Shown: positions 8,757-16,321 of the stretch, piece by piece
Numbering within the stretch: the stretch's first letter is position 1
Layout: each line of letters begins with the position of its first letter
Source: an uncultured Latescibacterota bacterium
GTDB taxonomy: Bacteria > Latescibacterota > UBA2968
Direction of reading: 5' to 3'
NCBI GenBank assembly: GCA_958295785.1
Contig: OY282377.1
Coordinates: forward strand, 2,308,394 to 2,372,393
DNA length: 64,000 nt
Program-made: the position numbers and the translations under genes
The notes under the pieces: model-generated
What the model saw: only the letters and a program-made list of their open reading frames with translations
Databases searched by the model: none
What the model was told of the DNA's origin: nothing

Positions 8757-9464
8757 TTATGAGCCAGAAGCTCTGAATCTCCTGAACCCGCTTCGCCTGC
8801 CGTGTCCATTTCCTCGGCGGCAGTGCCCGCCTCTGTGCAACCCCTCGGGCCGCTCAATGCCCCATGCTTCGAGTTGAGCATCCACCGCAGCGCGAATGTC
8901 TGAACGGGAAGCGTCCGATGCTTTCAAGCCATCGGTGAGGGTTCTGAGTTCGGTTTCTTGATCTTCGGTCAACAGAGCATCCAAACCGCGCTCGGGCCGC
9001 TCAACGCCCCATTCGGTCAACTGGGCATCCACCGCAACGCGAATGTCTGAACGAGATGTCTCGGATGCGCGCAACCCCTCGATCAACGCCGTCAATTCGG
9101 CCTGTTGATCCTCGGTCAGCACGCCCGCCAGATGGGGCGAAATAACAGAGCGTTCGGGAAGTTCAATGCCCCACTCGGTCAACTTGGCGTTCACCGCAGT
9201 GTGAATATCTTCCCGCGATGCCTCCGACGCGCGCAAATCATCCACCAGCGTCTTCAACTCCGCACGCTGCTCTTCGGTCAACGACGAAGATGTACCATGC
9301 CGCCCCAAAATGCCTCGGGACCCCCGATGGTACAAGGTTCGCACATTGTCATCGATGCCATCGGCATTTTCATCCATAAAGGCTTGCGCTGCCTGCGCGT
9401 CTCGCCCACTCCACAGGGCGCATGTCAGCGCGAGCGCGAGGCTATAGATCATCCACTTCTTCAT
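8757..9464 (-). CDS. Secreted protein with three tandem LTE(D/E)Q helical repeats (235 aa)
   Basis: Signal peptide (residues 1-25, ...GRDAQA), then a calcium-loop-like DENADGIDD at about residue 31, then three repeats of about 45-50 residues (about 61-108, 115-160 and 164-200). Each has the pattern LTE-Q--EL--L---L+AS--SR-DI--AV-A-L-EWGIE-PE. The tail is rich in Gly, Arg and His (HRGGHCRRGNGHGRRSG). It vaguely recalls Spy/CpxP-type LTEEQ helices, but I do not assign it to them. AAAGGAG precedes ATG by 6 nt. Confidence 0.8.
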   Translation of the reverse strand: MKKWMIYSLALALTCALWSGRDAQAAQAFMDENADGIDDNVRTLYHRGSRGILGRHGTSSSLTEEQRAELKTLVDDLRASEASREDIHTAVNAKLTEWGIELPERSVISPHLAGVLTEDQQAELTALIEGLRASETSRSDIRVAVDAQLTEWGVERPERGLDALLTEDQETELRTLTDGLKASDASRSDIRAAVDAQLEAWGIERPEGLHRGGHCRRGNGHGRRSGFRRFRASGS

Positions 9465-9554
9465 CTTCTACTCCTTTCAGTTGGGTTGTAACCCCTCCCA
9501 GTTGCTCTGATCGGTTTTGTCCGGCCGGTGCCAAATCCAATCCGAGCCATAACT

Positions 9555-9607
9555 GCCGCGCTTTGCGGCGATAGTGCTCTTAACGCACATAGGGCCATTC
9601 GGTTCCA
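9555..9607. repeat. Dispersed spacer repeat, GCCGCGCTTTGCGGC family (copy b)
   Basis: Short, diverged copy of the repeat at 7556 and 15474, upstream of the LTE-repeat gene. The rest of the 9465-9723 spacer holds only a hairpin and no gene that I can support. Confidence 0.65.
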
Positions 9608-9641
9608 CCAAACGTGTCTCGCATTATTACACAAAAAAACA

Positions 9642-9664
9642 ACCCCTCGCGTTCCGCTAAGGGG
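9642..9664 (-). terminator. Possible terminator hairpin
   Basis: CCCCTTAGCG / CGCGAGGGG (imperfect) followed on the minus strand by TTGTTTTTTT. No intact gene now ends here; the IS lies upstream, so it may be the terminator of a gene displaced by the insertion. Confidence 0.5.
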
Positions 9665-9723
9665 CCAAAAAGGATCGGGATTTTTTTTCAGGATTTTCAA
9701 AATGAAAACGGAAAGCAACTACA

Positions 9724-10814
9724 TAGGACTTACGCAATCTCCATTGGAATATGAGGTGCTTTGAGTTGTTGTCTCAAGAAGTCAGCCACCCCCCGGTATT
9801 TGACTTGATAAATGGTTTGTCCTGTTTGATAGGCCACCTGCGCGAGTCGAATCCAAACGAACATCGCACACCCCATATGATTTCGTACCATGCGTGCCAA
9901 CCGACATTGACACTTTTCAAGCCCGGTCACCTGTTTGACTTCGCGGTGAAAGGGCTCAATTTTCCATCGTTGGTGACACACCTGTTGTACCCCTGAAGAA
10001 TCGTTTTGAGCATGGTCGTTGGTCACGACCTACGCCGTGCGTCTATCAGAAGACGCCCCCCGGAATCATTTCACTTTGTGGTCTTTGGGGCCCCCTCTGA
10101 TTTTAATGGGCTTGCCTTGTTTGCGTTGCGCTTGAGTCCAAGTTAAGCTATCTACGCGCTGGTAGGGGATTGTGCCTGCCGAATCGTCCACGCGCCGGTT
10201 CGTCTTGAGGGGACAATAATAGGTTTTTTGCATCTGCTCTATGTGTAACATGACCGTTTTGGTCGCATACCCACTGTCCATCAAGACCCCGGTAAAAGGA
10301 AGGCGCTTCTGATAGACCCACACAGAGAGCATGTCCTTGAGATGATCCCATTTGGTTTTGCCATCGCCTTGCGGGTCATAAATCCGATCGTCAATCAGCC
10401 AGAACCGATCCTGTTGCGGATTGACATAGACACATGTGACCACCCCAATGCCATTGATGACGCCTTGGGCGTTGCCGCTCTCTTGACGACGCACTAACGC
10501 GATCTTGCGCGCGTGGCGCTTGTCTAAAACCGGGTCATCAAAGATCACATCGCCTTTGGGCGTCAACGCGATGGGGGCTTTGACGTGTTCCCACACCAAG
10601 CGGGGGGGATACGCGCACCGGCGAGATAGCGGTTGATCCTCTCATGACTGAACCCTTCGCTATGGTCGGCGAAAGGGGTCAGGGTATCGTTGAGGGGACT
10701 GCTAAGCAGATACTGACAGTAATCCAAACGCGTCGGTTGGCGCATTGACACCTCCTCAAAGTGATAAATTTTACGGAATTGCACCCTTTTTTAACTCAGC
10801 ATGCGTAAGTCCTA
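9724..10814 (-). mobile_element. IS701-type insertion sequence, copy 1 (1091 bp, decayed)
   Basis: Bounded by 13-bp perfect inverted repeats TAGGACTTACGCA. One transposase-derived region on the minus strand. No clear target-site duplication in the flanking bases. Copy 2 (13463-14553) has exactly the same length and orientation. The insertion cuts a gene at its right side (10815-10923). Confidence 0.85.
9730..10745 (-). pseudogene. IS701-family transposase, frameshifted (copy 1)
   Basis: ATG 10745 (MRQPTRLDYCQYLLSS) is preceded by GAGGAGG. The frame shifts at a C7 tract near 10602 (eight C would keep frame), then runs through DDPVLDKRHARKIALVRRQ and YATKTVMLHIEQ, stops near 10066 after KDHKVK, and resumes in another frame with RWKIEPFHREVKQVTGLEK, the C-terminal catalytic region of IS4/IS701 DDE enzymes. 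The reconstructed protein is about 335 residues, the usual size. At least two disruptions, so inactive unless the C7 shift is bypassed. Confidence 0.85.
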
Positions 10815-10923
10815 CCGTTATCAGATCGAGTTGACGCCGATGATCAGGGGTTGTATGAGCTTCTAACGCCTCGACAACCAGCCATTTATTGGGATAATTT
10901 CTACATATCTCGGACCAGTGCAT
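10815..10923 (-). pseudogene. 5' fragment of a conserved hypothetical gene truncated by the IS
   Basis: ATG 10923, 10 nt after GGAGG, begins MHWSEICRNYPNKWLVVEALEAHT and runs into the IS at residue 36. The start resembles a family of about 90-residue hypothetical proteins that I recall (MTW.EICE.YPNQW...EALEAHT). The 3' part is not found beyond the other IS end, so the insertion came with, or was followed by, a deletion. Confidence 0.6.
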
Positions 10924-10945
10924 ATCGCGTATGCCTCCATGTCTT

Positions 10946-11035
10946 TTAGTTCGCTTGGACGTAATACCCGTTCCGATCAACCGAAAATGGAACCGTTTTC
11001 TTCTCCATCGTTCCTCTGCAATACATGCACTTCAT
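10946..11035 (-). CDS. 29-residue YgiT-type zinc-finger N-terminus (truncated antitoxin-like)
   Basis: ATG 11035 with GAGGGG 9 nt upstream encodes MKCMYCRGTMEKKTVPFSVD and stops after 29 codons (TAA at 10946). The CxxC knuckle and following strand match the start of YgiT/MqsA-type zinc-finger proteins, which normally run about 70 residues with a second CxxC; that half is missing. A promoter-like pair sits upstream and the MHWSE fragment starts 22 nt downstream. Probably a decayed antitoxin gene, though it could be expressed as a short peptide. Confidence 0.5.
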   Translation of the reverse strand: MKCMYCRGTMEKKTVPFSVDRNGYYVQAN

Positions 11036-11066
11036 CGCACGTTCCCCTCGTTCAAAGTCAGCGATC

Positions 11067-11094
11067 AAGATACGCGAATCCACTTGCGCGTCAA
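11067..11094 (-). promoter_or_regulatory. Putative promoter for the YgiT-like/MHWSE pair
   Basis: TTGACG (11094-11089), 16-nt spacer, TATCTT (11072-11067), 31 nt before the ATG at 11035. It lies just beyond the terminator of the upstream gene, where a new transcription unit should begin. The rest of the 10924-11228 stretch shows nothing else. Confidence 0.4.
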
Positions 11095-11154
11095 GTTATA
11101 GTTACGCGGCTCTCCAAAACGGCGATGGAAAATCGTTTTCCACAGACCAAAAAA

Positions 11155-11184
11155 ACGCCCCGGCATCTTAAAATGCCAGGGCGT
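11155..11184 (-). terminator. Rho-independent terminator of the beta-repeat protein gene
   Basis: 12-bp arms ACGCCC[T]GGCAT / ATGCC[G]GGGCGT around TTTAAG, followed by TTTTTTT on the minus strand, about 45 nt past the stop codon. Confidence 0.85.
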
Positions 11185-11228
11185 GCTTTCAGTCAGCGGG
11201 TCAAACCGCTTTGATGTATCTGTCTCTG

Positions 11229-12317
11229 CTACCCGCTTCTTTTACCAAAATTCGCGGCAAACGTCAAAAAGTCGGCGAAATCCACATCTCCATCGTTATC
11301 AAAATCACCCATCAGCCCGGATGACGTGCCTCCTCCTCCAGAATCAGATTCAGAAGACCACAGGAGGTTTTGAGTTCGGCCTCGCGTCTCTGCGACGCCA
11401 TTGCCCGAAGCATCGACAAAAGCTCTGAATTTGCCGCCATCAATCCCCAACGTCCCGTTGCCAGACGCATCGGCTGCCATCGCCGCAATGTCCCGCCCAG
11501 AGGCGTTGCGAATACCCAAGACGCCGTGCCCTTTTTCATCGACACCTAACGCGGAAGCCAAACCGCCGTTTCTGTTGGTCACCAACACGGCAACATCTCC
11601 CGCCTCATCAACGCCGAGTGCCGCGAGAGAACCAGATGTACTCGCGGCACTCACCACGCCATTGCCGGCATCATTAACGCCTAAAAATGCCGCACTCCCG
11701 CTCGATCCGGACCCACTGGCGACGACCACACCCGCAAGACCTGACTCATCAGTACCGAGAACCGCGAGCGAACCGGAGGTACTCAAGGTCGTTACCAGAC
11801 CATTGCCGGCATCATCAACGCCCAAAAACGTTGCATTCACGCTCGATTCGGATCCTCTAATAACGCCCATCCCGTCGCTACTGAGAGCCGCAAAAGATTC
11901 TGAGGTGCCTGTAATAACCACTATGCCATCGCCCACTTGATCGGCCCCCACACTCACTACTGGCTCGGCATCCGCTCGCCTTACGACTAGTGCCCCGTCT
12001 CCAACATTATCCGACCCAATTACTGCGACGACAGTCCCCGTTGCATTCACAATTTGCAGTTGTCTCGTCGCCAAGACATCGGACACAACTTGTTGCGCCT
12101 GTTTGCTCGATCTCGGCGCCTCGTTCCAGCGCGACAGCGTCTTGTCGAGAAAATCGCGACCACTTTGTCCGCGTCTGAGTGCCCGTGCCCGGTGTGACGA
12201 AACATCCGGAAGATCCGCATTGCCCTCGCTTGCGTCAGGCGACAAGTTGATAGAAGTCAACTTCGGTGGGAGCAATCGGTGAAACCACTTTGACGTAAAA
12301 GCAGGCGAAGCGTTCAT
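11229..12317 (-). CDS. Repetitive beta-structured protein with C-terminal dockerin-like EF-hand motif (362 aa)
   Basis: Residues about 85-310 consist of irregular repeats of about 18-22 residues with the pattern A.LGVD.AGNGVV.......GS; units AFLGVNDAGNGVV, FLGVDDAGNGLV and ALGVDEAGDVAV are clearest. This suggests a stacked beta-helix or beta-prism. The C-terminus carries GDFDNDGDVDFADFLTFAANFGK, one dockerin/EF-hand-like half, similar to the module at 1033-2118. There is no signal peptide and no good ribosome binding site; TAA lies 27 nt upstream in frame, so no longer start is available except non-standard codons. Family unknown. Confidence 0.7.
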   Translation of the reverse strand: MNASPAFTSKWFHRLLPPKLTSINLSPDASEGNADLPDVSSHRARALRRGQSGRDFLDKTLSRWNEAPRSSKQAQQVVSDVLATRQLQIVNATGTVVAVIGSDNVGDGALVVRRADAEPVVSVGADQVGDGIVVITGTSESFAALSSDGMGVIRGSESSVNATFLGVDDAGNGLVTTLSTSGSLAVLGTDESGLAGVVVASGSGSSGSAAFLGVNDAGNGVVSAASTSGSLAALGVDEAGDVAVLVTNRNGGLASALGVDEKGHGVLGIRNASGRDIAAMAADASGNGTLGIDGGKFRAFVDASGNGVAETRGRTQNLLWSSESDSGGGGTSSGLMGDFDNDGDVDFADFLTFAANFGKRSG

Positions 12318-12478
12318 CGGAACTGAAATTTTATCATCGCCTCTTTATTCGACGATATTTTCGACATCTTTTTTTTTAACAGTTGCCACTTGGCGAAATC
12401 GCTTTTCATCCTTCTTGTCCAAGCGCAAGAAAAGAAATGCCTTTGTGCTGTCCTCGAGTTCATAATGAGGCGCGAGGG

Positions 12479-12649
12479 TTACTTTCCCTTCCTCTCATCG
12501 GCCTCTTTTATGAGGCGTAGCGGGGGAAATTTTATCTCGCTATGGGTATTGGGACTAGCTACAAGGACTTCCGGGGTTTCGGCCTGATCTCTCGATGCGT
12601 TAGCAGTGCTGTTGTTCGGAGTATCAGGTCTTGCTTGTTGTTTGCTCAT
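12479..12649 (-). CDS. Small hydrophilic protein (56 aa), unknown
   Basis: ATG 12649 stands 8 nt after GGAGG, a good start; a longer frame from 12790 overlaps the upstream gene and is less likely. The product (MSKQQARPDTPNNSTANASR...) is low-complexity and polar with a basic end (LIKEADERKGK), probably disordered. It lies 49 nt after the membrane-protein gene on the same strand. No function can be assigned. Confidence 0.5.
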   Translation of the reverse strand: MSKQQARPDTPNNSTANASRDQAETPEVLVASPNTHSEIKFPPLRLIKEADERKGK

Positions 12650-12698
12650 TTTTGACACCTCCACAGGTGAAATATGTGACGGAATAGTCACTTGGTGC

Positions 12699-13292
12699 TC
12701 AACGTTTTTTGGCCGCCGAGAGAGAAATACATCTGCATTCATCTGCGGGCAGTCTATCGTGTAACGTAAAAAAGAAACTGGGAAACGCAAAGAGAAAAAA
12801 AAGTATCGAAATTAGGGAGGCTCTTAAAGAAGAAAATACATAGCCAGTTCTTTTTTCATTGTTTAGTTGGTTACGAGTAGCAGCTTCGGAATATTGTTTA
12901 GATAAATTTTGTATATAAAAATTTCTAACAACATTCTCGTCCGACTCAGTTTGGTTAGCTTTTTCAAATTTGTCGATGACATCTCTAATCTCTTCAGTCG
13001 TTGGAATATAGGCGTATTCCCTTCCCTCAAATATATAACGGAGTAAATAAAAGAAAGCTATAAAGGCGAAAAGAATACCAAGAAAAAAAGGAACATAAAA
13101 CCCGAGATGTGCGAAGCTAAAAGGAAAAAACTGAAATTTAAAAAGATAATAATAGGCACTATTGCCCAGTAATGCTAAGACCGCAATCGCTAGGCCCAAT
13201 TGTTTGCGGATTTCGTCTTTGCGACCTATCTCGTGGTAATAGGACTCTTTGTAGAATTGAAATAACTCGTCTTTAAGGGGTAGATCGGCCAT
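12699..13292 (-). CDS. Hypothetical membrane protein, three predicted TM segments (197 aa)
   Basis: An N-terminal amphipathic stretch (FQFYKESYYHEIGRKDEIRK) precedes TM1 (about 33-53), TM2 (about 60-86) and, after an acidic-basic soluble segment of about 70 residues, TM3 (about 155-177). The gene is clearly more AT-rich than its neighbours (AAA, TTT and ATA codons common), suggesting transfer. The helix-TM-TM layout is reminiscent of SLATT-type effectors, but nothing specific supports that. A weak AGGCGAG precedes ATG. Confidence 0.7.
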   Translation of the reverse strand: MADLPLKDELFQFYKESYYHEIGRKDEIRKQLGLAIAVLALLGNSAYYYLFKFQFFPFSFAHLGFYVPFFLGILFAFIAFFYLLRYIFEGREYAYIPTTEEIRDVIDKFEKANQTESDENVVRNFYIQNLSKQYSEAATRNQLNNEKRTGYVFSSLRASLISILFFLFAFPSFFFTLHDRLPADECRCISLSAAKKR

Positions 13293-13462
13293 AATTTACT
13301 CGCCTCGCTTCTCCGGTGCAGGTGAAAACATTTCGCTCTTAGGCGACGATCTTCTCCTGATTGTAGTAGTTCTACCAGCGGCTATACTCCGATACGACAG
13401 CTATAAGTTTAACAAAATCGCGATTGTTTGCAAGCCGATTAGGCAAAGGGAAATTTTAAAAA

Positions 13463-14553
13463 TAGGACTTACGCAATCACCATTGGAATATGAGGTGCTT
13501 TGAGTTGTTGTCTCAAGAAGTCAGCCAGCCCTCGGTATTTGACTTGATAAATGGTTTGTCCTGTTTGATAGGCCCCCTGCGCGAGTCGAATCCAAACGAA
13601 CATCGCACACCCCATATGATTTCGTACCATGCGTGCCAACCGACATGGACCCTTTTCAAGCCCGGTCACTTGTTTGACTTCGCGGTGAAAGGGCTCAATT
13701 TTCCATCTTTGGTGACACACCTGTTGTACCCCTGAAGAATCGTTTTGAGCATGGTCGTTGGTCACGACATACGCCGTGCGTCTGGCAGCAGACGCCACCC
13801 GGAATAATTTCACTTTGTGGTCTTTGGGAAACCCTCTGATTTTAATTGGCTTGCCTTGTTTGCGTTGCGCTTTCGTCCAAGTTAAGCTATCTACGCGCTG
13901 GTAGGGGGTTGTGCCTGCCTACTCGTCCACGCGCCGGTTCGTCTTGAGGGGACAAGAATAGGTTTTTTGCATCTGCTCTATGTGTAGCATGACCGTTTTT
14001 GTCGCATACCCACTGTCCATCAAGACCCCAGTAAAAGGGAGGCCCTTCTGATAGACCCATACAGAGAGCATGTCCTTGAGATGATCCCATTTGGTTTTGC
14101 CATCGCCTTGCGGGTCATAAATCCGATAGTCAATCAGCCAGAACCGATCCTCTTGCGGATTGACATAGACACATGTGACCACCCCAATGCCGTTGATGAC
14201 GCCTTGGGCGTTGCCGCTATATTGACGACGCACTCACGCGATCTTGCGTGCGTGTCGCTTGTCTAAAACCGGGTCATCAAAGATCACATCGCCTTCAGGC
14301 GTCAACGCGATGGGGTCTTTGACGTGTTCCCACACTAAGCGGGGGGGATACGCGCACCGGCGAGATAGCGGTTGATCCTCTCATGACTGAACCCTTCGCT
14401 ATGGTCGGCGAAAGGGGTCAGGGTATCGTTGAGGGGACTGCTAAGCAGATACTGACAGTAATCCAAACGCGTCGGGTGGCGCATTGACACCTCCTCAAAG
14501 TGATAAATTTTACGGAATTGCACCCTTTTTTAACTCAGCATGCGTAAGTCCTA
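13463..14553 (-). mobile_element. IS701-type insertion sequence, copy 2 (1091 bp, decayed)
   Basis: Same 13-bp inverted repeats, length and orientation as copy 1, with scattered substitutions. Copies 1 and 2 flank 10815-13462 as a composite-transposon-like unit. No target-site duplication visible. The PhyH/DegT chimera begins within 75 bp of its right end. Confidence 0.85.
13469..14484 (-). pseudogene. IS701-family transposase, frameshift plus two stops (copy 2)
   Basis: ATG 14484 with the same GAGGAGG leader. It shares the C7-tract frameshift of copy 1 (near 14341), then has TGA after KIA (near 14236) and TAG within the DDSAGT block (near 13920). The C-terminal part, from KLFRVASAARRTAYVVTNDH to the RWKIEPFHREVK motif, is intact here although broken in copy 1. 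The copies have therefore decayed separately after sharing the C7 state. Confidence 0.85.
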
Positions 14554-14622
14554 CTCCAGATGAACGCGGATGAACGCATGTGCTGAAGCGATTTATTCAG
14601 TAGCGATAAAGCCAGTCCATCG

Positions 14623-14906
14623 TCACTCCGGCAAAAATTGGAACCAGTGATTTCCCGGCGGGATTGGGCGGGGAACTGACCACTGACAACCACCTCTTAG
14701 GGCCGGCCTCAAAACTTTATACTGATCCCCATTGCCGCGCGGCACAGTTGCTTCTTGGTACGAGACGATGAACGCCCGGCGCACGCGGGCTGTTTGATTG
14801 CCTTTGGAATGATGCCACAGGCAAGCTTGGAACAGCAACATATCCCCGGCCTTTACGGGACGGGGAATCGCGTCGTCGAACATCAGCTCGGCCGGCCCCA
14901 TACACT
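14623..14906 (-). pseudogene. C-terminal fragment of a PhyH-family (phytanoyl-CoA dioxygenase) protein
   Basis: Frame reading AIPRPVKAGDMLLFQACLWH..SKGNQTARVRRAFIVSYQ matches the end of 2-oxoglutarate/Fe(II) dioxygenases of the PhyH family: GD..LF, the distal metal His in WHHS, and the 2-oxoglutarate-binding Arg in RRAFIVSYQ. The N-terminal two-thirds with the HxD are missing; they are replaced upstream by the DegT duplicate, out of frame. After about YKVLRP the reading runs into GGTCAGTGGTCAG repeat, so the natural end may also be lost. Confidence 0.7.
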
Positions 14907-15190
14907 TGCCATGTCGCGGTGGGCGCGATCACCTCTTTCCCCGCGCACGCGCCTGCGGCAAAAATCGCCGAGTGCAACGCCGCGGTGCCATTGCACATGC
15001 AAAGCGCGTGTTTGCTACCCACAAAAGCCCGATACGCTTCGTCGAACAGGTCGAGTTGGGCATACGCGTCGTCCTGGTTGTCCAACACCTGATTGACGTA
15101 TTGCCTCTCCTGGTCGCTCACATCTTGCCACGAATCATTCATCGAAGCGGCAACGGCTTTGGGACCTCCATCAATTGCCAGATCAGGCAT
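14717..15190 (-). pseudogene. Chimeric DegT aminotransferase 5' fragment
   Basis: From ATG 15190 the first 95 codons match the intact DegT protein (MPDLAIDGGPKAVA to IAPTATW), then the frame enters PhyH-derived DNA at 14906 out of register and ends as about 60 unrelated residues. It lacks the cofactor Asp and Lys regions, so it cannot be an aminotransferase, but it keeps the GGAGGG ribosome binding site and upstream promoter region and could be transcribed. Confidence 0.8.
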
Positions 15191-15225
15191 TTTATCCCTC
15201 CTACGCAATGGAACCGGCGAATATA

Positions 15226-15242
15226 CGGAACGGGGTACAACT
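15226..15242 (-). promoter_or_regulatory. Leader motif AGTTGTACCCCGTTCCG (duplicate copy)
   Basis: Same position relative to the chimeric start (35 nt) as in the DegT leader, since it lies in the duplicated segment. Confidence 0.4.
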
Positions 15243-15369
15243 GCGAATGTGCGAAAGATGTGGAAAATTTTTTGTTTTGATGCAATTGGATCGTCATATA
15301 TATTTTTGTACATAGATTTTCACAAATCAATGTCAAAGTGAACCGCGTCAATCGGCTATGGGCACAAAA

Positions 15370-15397
15370 AACGGGACTGAAAATATCCAGTCCCGTT
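15370..15397. terminator. Duplicate of the 7040-7067 terminator
   Basis: Identical 10-bp arms and flanking T/A runs. On the plus strand it precedes the ABC transporter region and may insulate it from rearranged DNA. Confidence 0.8.
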
Positions 15398-15473
15398 CGC
15401 TTTTTTGCCTAAAGCGAGGCTCCTCAACGCGGCACACTCATTGGGTATCTGACCGCAAAGCGCGACCTTTGTT

Positions 15474-15570
15474 GCCGCGCTTTGCGGCGGTCGTGATTTT
15501 AACTATCATCGGGCCATTTGGTTCCCGAATGAACGCCATCTGCTCACCCCTGACACAATCCTAAAATTCG
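15474..15570. repeat. Dispersed spacer repeat, GCCGCGCTTTGCGGC family (copy c)
   Basis: Aligns with 7556-7650 over about 95 bp including the end ACAATCCTAAAATT; ends 35 bp before the ABC ATPase start. Confidence 0.75.
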
Positions 15571-15605
15571 CTTTTCGCGCTTCATTCACATTGATAACCC
15601 ATCCT

Positions 15606-16292
15606 ATGAACACGCCAAACATCGCGCTTTCAGCCCAAAACCTCACCTGCATCTACACGAGCGGGGGACGGCCTCTCACCGTTTTAGACCGCGTCACGTT
15701 CAGCATTCCCACGGGTCAAACCTGCGCGATTGTGGGGCCTTCGGGCAGTGGCAAGACCACGTTGCTCGGCCTGTGTGCTGGGCTTGACCGCCCAACCTCG
15801 GGCGCGGTCACACTTTACGGTGTGGCCCTCGACAGCCTCGATGAAGACCAACGCGCAGCCATCCGCAATGAATACGTGGGCTTTGTCTTTCAGAGCTTTC
15901 AACTCATCCCCACCCTCACCGCGATTGAAAATGTGATGGTACCCCTCGAATTGCGCGGCGAAACCGGCGTGTTTGACCACGCCAAAGAATTGCTCGACCG
16001 CGTGGGATTGGGCGACCGGCTGACGCATTATCCCGCGCAACTCTCAGGCGGCGAACAACAGCGCGTAGGGATTGCGCGCGCTTTTATCAACCGCCCGCGC
16101 ATCCTGTTTGCCGACGAACCCACGGGCAACCTCGACGCGGATACCAGCCAAACCATTGTCGATCTGCTCTTTGACCTCAACCGCGAATCGGGCACGACCC
16201 TCATCCTCGTCACCCACGACCACGACCTCGCCGCACGCACGCAGCGCGTCATTCGCCTGCAAGGTGGCGCGTTGATAGATCGGGATGACTAA
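15606..16292 (+). CDS. ABC transporter ATP-binding protein, LolD/YbbA type (228 aa)
   Basis: Complete ABC ATPase: Walker A GPSGSGKTT (about 42-50), Q-loop in VFQSFQLIPTLTAIENV, signature LSGGEQQR, Walker B ILFADEP, D-loop GNLD and switch VTHDHD. The pattern FQ.F.LIPTLTA.ENV is typical of the MacB/LolD/YbbA group. ATG 15606 is preferred over TTG 15591; neither has a clear ribosome binding site. It is followed 29 nt later by an FtsX-type permease and surely forms a complex with it. Confidence 0.93.
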   Translation: MNTPNIALSAQNLTCIYTSGGRPLTVLDRVTFSIPTGQTCAIVGPSGSGKTTLLGLCAGLDRPTSGAVTLYGVALDSLDEDQRAAIRNEYVGFVFQSFQLIPTLTAIENVMVPLELRGETGVFDHAKELLDRVGLGDRLTHYPAQLSGGEQQRVGIARAFINRPRILFADEPTGNLDADTSQTIVDLLFDLNRESGTTLILVTHDHDLAARTQRVIRLQGGALIDRDD

Positions 16293-16321
16293 CCGAGTGT
16301 ATTGAATCCGGAGAGATCAGT

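Larger units (their letters stand above)
14907..15410. repeat. 504-bp duplicated segment, copy 2
   Basis: Matches 6577-7080 end to end with about six substitutions and no gaps that I saw. Both ends are abrupt: TGCC at 14907 joins PhyH DNA, and the right end stops just after the terminator T-run. Confidence 0.9.

Noticed and set aside
10918-11214. Plus-strand 98-codon frame
   Set aside because: No ribosome binding site, unlikely composition, and it is antisense to the YgiT-like/MHWSE unit and the terminator.
12699-13292. Assignment of the membrane protein to the SLATT effector family
   Set aside because: Only the helix-TM-TM outline fits; no nucleotide-signalling partner gene is adjacent.
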